A DNA stretch of 64,000 bases from Phoronis australis (lineage: Eukaryota > Phoronida > Phoronidae): the NCBI GenBank assembly GCA_002633005.1, contig NMRA01000246.1:541562-605561 (forward strand), read 5' to 3'. A model generated the notes under the pieces. It saw nothing but the letters and a program-made list of their open reading frames with translations. It did not search any database and was not told where the DNA came from. The position numbers were made by a program, and so were the translations under genes. This document shows, one piece after another, positions 59,631 through 64,000 of this stretch. The first letter of the stretch is position 1. Each line of letters opens with the position of its first letter.

Positions 59631-62030
59631 ATATGGCTGCTCCCATGGAATGTGATGTCTGTATAATTCAAGGTTTATCAAACAGCACAAAATTGTGATG
59701 TCAGAGCCTAAAGAAGCTTAGGAAAGCTTCCTGACGAAAGCTGATTGACTGTGGAACTCTGTAGATCAGTAGATCAAAAAGAAGAAGAGGTGTCACAAAC
59801 GTTTGTGCAGAAAACAGCTGCATGCCCTGGTAGCCTACACAGTATACTGCTGAGTGCTATAGACTAGAATACCAAGTGTCAGACCAGAAAATTGAAAGGA
59901 CATAGAACGGCATAGCAACGTTTCAAGGCACCAACAGTAGTACTAAAGCTGAAGTTGCTGAAAGTGATACAGATGTTATCCAAGATTTCCCAAGAAAATC
60001 AATCACTTCCAAAATCTGAAACACCCAATTAACCTGAACAAGATAGGAACATTCTGAAACATGAGTGCATCATTTGTTAGCAGGAAAAGTACATTATGGG
60101 CCACATTTCAAGAAAGAGAAAGAAGTATAGCTTTCAAAAACAGGTACGTGTTTTTTAAAAATACATCTTGGTGTTTTCCATGTGTGTTTCAGTATTATCA
60201 CCAGTTGTTTTTTAACTTGTTCAGCCCCTTGGCTGCCTAGGCCTTAGACAATACTGCTGACCCAGTAGAGACGATGATCATACCATAGGTACTTCATATG
60301 CCGGATACTTTTCGGCAAATTATGTTCCTATAAGTTTAGAAGTACCGCGTAGAGAGATGCCTCTGAGGAGGTCGTTAATGCTTTCATTTGTTCCCAGTTT
60401 AAACAAATACTCCTGCAATCCTGTTTTTCGAACACTCCATTCACTTGCCACATCGACACTGCTTGCGCTAAGGGATAATCCTTTGGCGTTATATTGTGGG
60501 TGTGATTTTAAAGCACTTTAAGTCAAAAATTTTTGAGAAGGTTAAATGGAGTAGATGGTTGCAAACAACATGCCCAAGTGGCCGTCATCCCCTGCCGTAG
60601 TTTCAATTTTTTGTAAACATTAATTACTTAGGTAGCTGCAATGATAATTAAATTAAAGTGCCTAAGTGGCCATCGTCGCCGTCGAAATTTGAGGACGATG
60701 GAAGGCATTGTCCATTTCGTCAAACGTCGATTACCTTAAGTGTAAATCGATTGACTATGGTTTGAGCATCTGATTTAAAAAAAAAATGAATTTCAATCAC
60801 TGCACTGGTATATCAGCTGATTTACTTTCAGTTGCATCAACTGATCTAATTATTAGACGATCAACATTATTAGGCTACAGATCAGACGGCATGTAAATTT
60901 GTTAGGCTGGTGGTGGATCAGTTCCTGAAAAGTCCGTCTGAAAATGTTGCATGCCAACTCACTCATATTTGAATGTTAAATTCGTGTTAACAGTTCGGGT
61001 TTTTTTTCAGTTGGACTTGTATCGCAAGCAACAGCTCAGTCCAGAGCCTTGAATATGCAAATGAAATTCAAAGATAAAGAATGTGTCTTAGAAGCCAAGT
61101 ACCANCAGACGGCATGTAAATTTGTTAGGCTGGTGGTGGATCAGTTCCTGATAAGTCCGTCTGAAAAAGTTGCATGCCAAATTACTCATTGTTGAATGTT
61201 AACAGTTCGGGTTTTTTTCAGTTGAACTTGTATCGCAAGCAACAGCTCAGTCCAGAGCCCTGAATATGCAAATGAAATTCAAAGATAAAGACCTTGTGTC
61301 TTAGAAGCCAAGTACCACAGATCATCATGCTATAAAAAATAGAAAGACAACGATTGTGAAGAGTGACGAATTCACAGAGATGTTTTTCTACAGTTTTGTT
61401 TGGAGTTCATTGAATCGAAGCTTCTAACACAAGATGTCATTTGCCTTTCAAAACTAAAGCAACACTTTGAAGCTGTTCGTCAGAAAGCTGGTGTGCATGA
61501 AGTTATTTGGACAGGCAATCTTCAGAAATATTGTTGAAGCTACTCACTGTTGTAGTTTGTGCCCGACTAAGAGATATGAAAGTGAATTGAGGCTAGTGTT
61601 CAATAATTCACTTGCTGACTCTAATTAACACAGCCCATTGTAACATATTTTGAATCAAATGTTTGCCCAAATAGTGCCCGCCTCCAAACAAGGACTTAGT
61701 GTTTGACCCTTCATTGCCTGCAGGCTAATCACCAGTGTGCAGTGCTGTACCCTCTCTAATCGACCACAGTTGGCTCCTTGGCGTGGAGTTTTGCAGTTAA
61801 TATGTATGGCAATGACCGCATCTCCATTGACAGTACTAAACGATGAACGCTGCAAGTGCAAAAAGAACATGTTTGCTGGGAAACTGAGTTTGTGCTGCAA
61901 TGCTGGGTCAAACTGTACAGAAATGTGCAGCTGTGACAACTGTAGTAACATCAGCAACACTGACTGCATAACATTGGATAGTTCTTGGACAAGTCAACCC
62001 GTTATTTCCTTTTTTGTATTAAAAAGTTGA
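59631..62030 (+). pseudogene. Decayed Cys-rich transposon-associated protein gene
   Basis: Scattered plus-strand pieces match a protein family repeated in many invertebrate genomes. One piece reads HECIIC then a stop then QEKYIMGH (about 60061-60150, ending at a CAGGTACG donor). Next comes LVSQATAQSRALNMQMK with a closing EAKYHRSSCYKK (about 61010-61350), then FLEFIESKLL-like helical sequence (about 61390-61500). Last is a Cys-rich tail RCKCKKN to CTEMCSCDNC (about 61850-61960), like a CXC module. In-frame stops occur after CIIC, after SSCYKK and at CEE. I infer a dead, multi-exon transposon-derived gene. The exact superfamily is unknown to me. Confidence 0.5.
60893..61317 (+). repeat. 212-bp direct duplication joined at a single N
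   Basis: 60893-61104 and 61106-61317 are near-identical, starting CAGACGGCATGTAAATTTG and ending AGCCAAGTACCA, with a few substitutions and small indels, and exactly one N between them at 61105. This looks like two alleles placed in tandem by the assembly. Confidence 0.85.
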
Positions 62031-62587
62031 TTTTATTTGTTGATTAAGTCATAGAAAGTACATACTTTGATCATTGTCATGTATTTGTCTCATACTGCTT
62101 GGTAAACGCTGTCAGAATAATCTATTATTTTCATACAATCTTTGTGCACATTCACAGAGATCATTCAACAATATTGTTTTTGTACTATAAGGTATTTCTG
62201 GTGTATTATGCAAACAAGCTGTATTTTACACCATTAGTCAATGTTTTAGTCATTTTGGCACAAATTTTGCCCAGTCTCAAGTGTTTTGTGTTATTTTTGT
62301 TGCCTGACAATGCCAGAATAACTTCCTAGTAAGACTCAGACTTAGTTTGCATTTTTGCCACTAGGTGTCTCTTTACATTTTTTAAATTTCACTGTTTACA
62401 ATTAATTTCCAATAGTAAAACATGTAATGTGAGTGTAATATTGTTCAATACAATGGCACTGACGGAACCATATTACTTGTTTTACAAAAAAGTCACCAAA
62501 GCTGTTGTTTTTACAAATATAAGTTTACTAAGCTCTTTGGTGATTATTAGGTAACTTCAAACTCAAATTTCTCAAAAATGTGCAACT

Positions 62588-62869
62588 TTATATGTGGAAA
62601 CTTTTTAGATTTTGAAAACACTCTAATAAATGAATTAAAAAACACCAAAATAAAATTGCCCCCCTAAAGTACTCACAAAAACCATTTTCTAGAGGCCCTA
62701 CAAAATCTGGCCCACCGTAATCAGCATTAACATAGACTCCTCTGCCACAACGCTCTCTTAAATAGGGAACAAGGCCACTCACAAAACGCGGGCTTAGAAT
62801 GCACCCTTGCCTGACACCGATTTTACAACTAAAATTTGGAGTAGTGTGTTTGCGATTTTTAACTCCCAA
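62588..62869 (-). mobile_element. LINE reverse-transcriptase fragment
   Basis: The minus-strand frame contains CKIGVRQGCILSPRF, the reverse-transcriptase block GVRQGC-x-LSP of non-LTR elements, but the following sequence departs quickly from the family. Truncated at both ends and dead. Confidence 0.7.
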
Positions 62870-62899
62870 TTAACGACAGGACATTTTTTGTGAGTACAG

Positions 62900-64000
62900 A
62901 GGGCTTAGGTGTGGGCAGACGGCTTATTATTTTTGGCAATTCAAAGTTATTACTATCGTGGCTGTGGTTGCAACCCCCGGTCACAATTACTCATTTACAA
63001 TTTATATGTAAATATATGGGTCAAATGGGTCTCTTGTACCAGCTATTGCTAGGTAAATTACCAGCGTTTCACTCGTGTTGTGGCCTGCAGTGCGTTGGCG
63101 GAGTGAACTAAAGCACTCGTGTCCACGGCCCCCGATGTTTTTCTCGCTTAGTTTCTACCTGAAATTAAGATCAACTGAATTCAATGTTACAGTATTAACT
63201 TCACTACTTATGTTTCAGGGGAAGTTGTGAAGTTGTGAGGAAACAACCGGATAAAAGATTGGTAAATGAGTAAGTTTGTCATTTCTTGCAAGTCCACCTT
63301 CACTATCCTATAGTATCTAACTTTGTTCAATTGATATCTCGCGCTGTGTGCGGGTGTATGGATGCATGGGTGTGCATGTTATGCTCCAACGACACGTGCC
63401 GTGATCACTATCTTCCCGTTAATTAACGTATGCGACAAGCTCATCATTGACTCCCTGTACCGTGCACTCCCGGCCCGTAACGTATGCGACAAACTAATTA
63501 CTGACTCCCTGTACCTTGAACTCCCGGCCCGCAAAACAGTGACATTCGTACTTACAGTTTACTTAACCTTCACCCGAGTCACCTGTCAGTCATTGAGGAC
63601 TGTTGTGTTCGTAGAACCAGTAAAACAACACAGATGAGAGTAAAATATAATACATCTATTCACTTGGAGAACTAATACAAGAAGGGGACGAGTACGTGGC
63701 TTGTGGGCATAAATACCACGTGACTATATTCTAAGGAAAACCACAAGTAGCATTGCCAATACACAACATCCCTCTACCCTTAGCTAACTACTGCAAACGT
63801 AAATAAACATGGAGGAACACTTCAAACTAAACACAAACATGCATGTAACACACTGTCAACAGTGTTGTTTGTAAAACGATACTAAGTGTCCAGTCATAAC
63901 TAAAACGATGTATTACACTGCTGTTTGCTGTAAGGTGATCCTACTGATGACTGAAGCTAGTTATAATAAGTAGTAATTAAAAGTTCAGCCTGTCTGGTTG
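62900..64000. other. Unassigned sequence to window edge
   Basis: No gene recognised. It contains the 54-bp tandem repeat at 63424-63531, inside a 91-codon open frame (63362-63637). Confidence 0.4.
63424..63531 (+). repeat. 54-bp tandem duplication inside an open frame
   Basis: Two adjacent units start TAACGTATGCGACAA and end ACTCCCGGCCCG. The period is 18 codons, and the plus-strand frame repeats NVCDKLIIDSLYRALPAR as NVCDKLITDSLYLELPAR. Confidence 0.85.

Overview
The window is nuclear DNA from an intron-rich animal, most likely a marine invertebrate. It carries two conserved axonemal gene types, one secreted chitin-binding/laminin-G protein, and many AT-rich introns full of short inverted-repeat transposons, LINE pieces, a decayed Ty1/copia element and a transposon with a THAP-domain gene. 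I cannot name the species. The chitin-binding plus LamG architecture is reminiscent of molluscan or other lophotrochozoan matrix proteins, but invertebrate deuterostomes are not excluded.

Layout. 1-9123 (minus) is the first about 3,041 codons of an outer-arm axonemal dynein heavy chain of the DNAH5/DNAH8 type. It is one uninterrupted open frame from the start methionine to AAA4, where the window cuts it; the lack of introns is striking because the neighbouring genes have many. 10.1-11.8 kb (minus) is a degenerate copia element. 18.7-26.3 kb (minus) and 26.7-31.7 kb (plus) are two head-to-head six-exon genes for calaxin (EFCAB1/CLXN)-like EF-hand proteins. They share a 378-bp intergenic promoter region and have identical intron phases. 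Calaxin is the calcium sensor of outer-arm dynein, so the left half of the window groups an outer-arm heavy chain with two copies of its partner.

37.7-53.8 kb (minus) is a complete secreted protein of 425 residues: signal peptide, chitin-binding type-2 domain, two small Cys-rich modules, then a LamG/concanavalin-like domain. Its exons join in consistent phase, mostly phase 1. Its introns hold several insertions: a 266-bp MITE containing a 15-bp tandem repeat, a LINE 3' end, a TTAA-flanked element with 148-bp terminal inverted repeats, a 154-bp MITE with a 10-bp target duplication, and a foldback element with two inverted hammerhead-like cores. The TTAA-flanked element carries a THAP ORF and a convergent, broken P2X7 C-terminal (ballast)-type zinc ORF.

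53.8-64 kb has no recognised host gene. It holds a CACTA-like non-autonomous element with an internal tRNA-like promoter, a stop-ridden pseudogene of a Cys-rich transposon-associated protein family, a 212-bp duplication around a single N that looks like an assembly join, a LINE reverse-transcriptase scrap and a 54-bp tandem repeat. I saw no rRNA, functional tRNA or CRISPR array.
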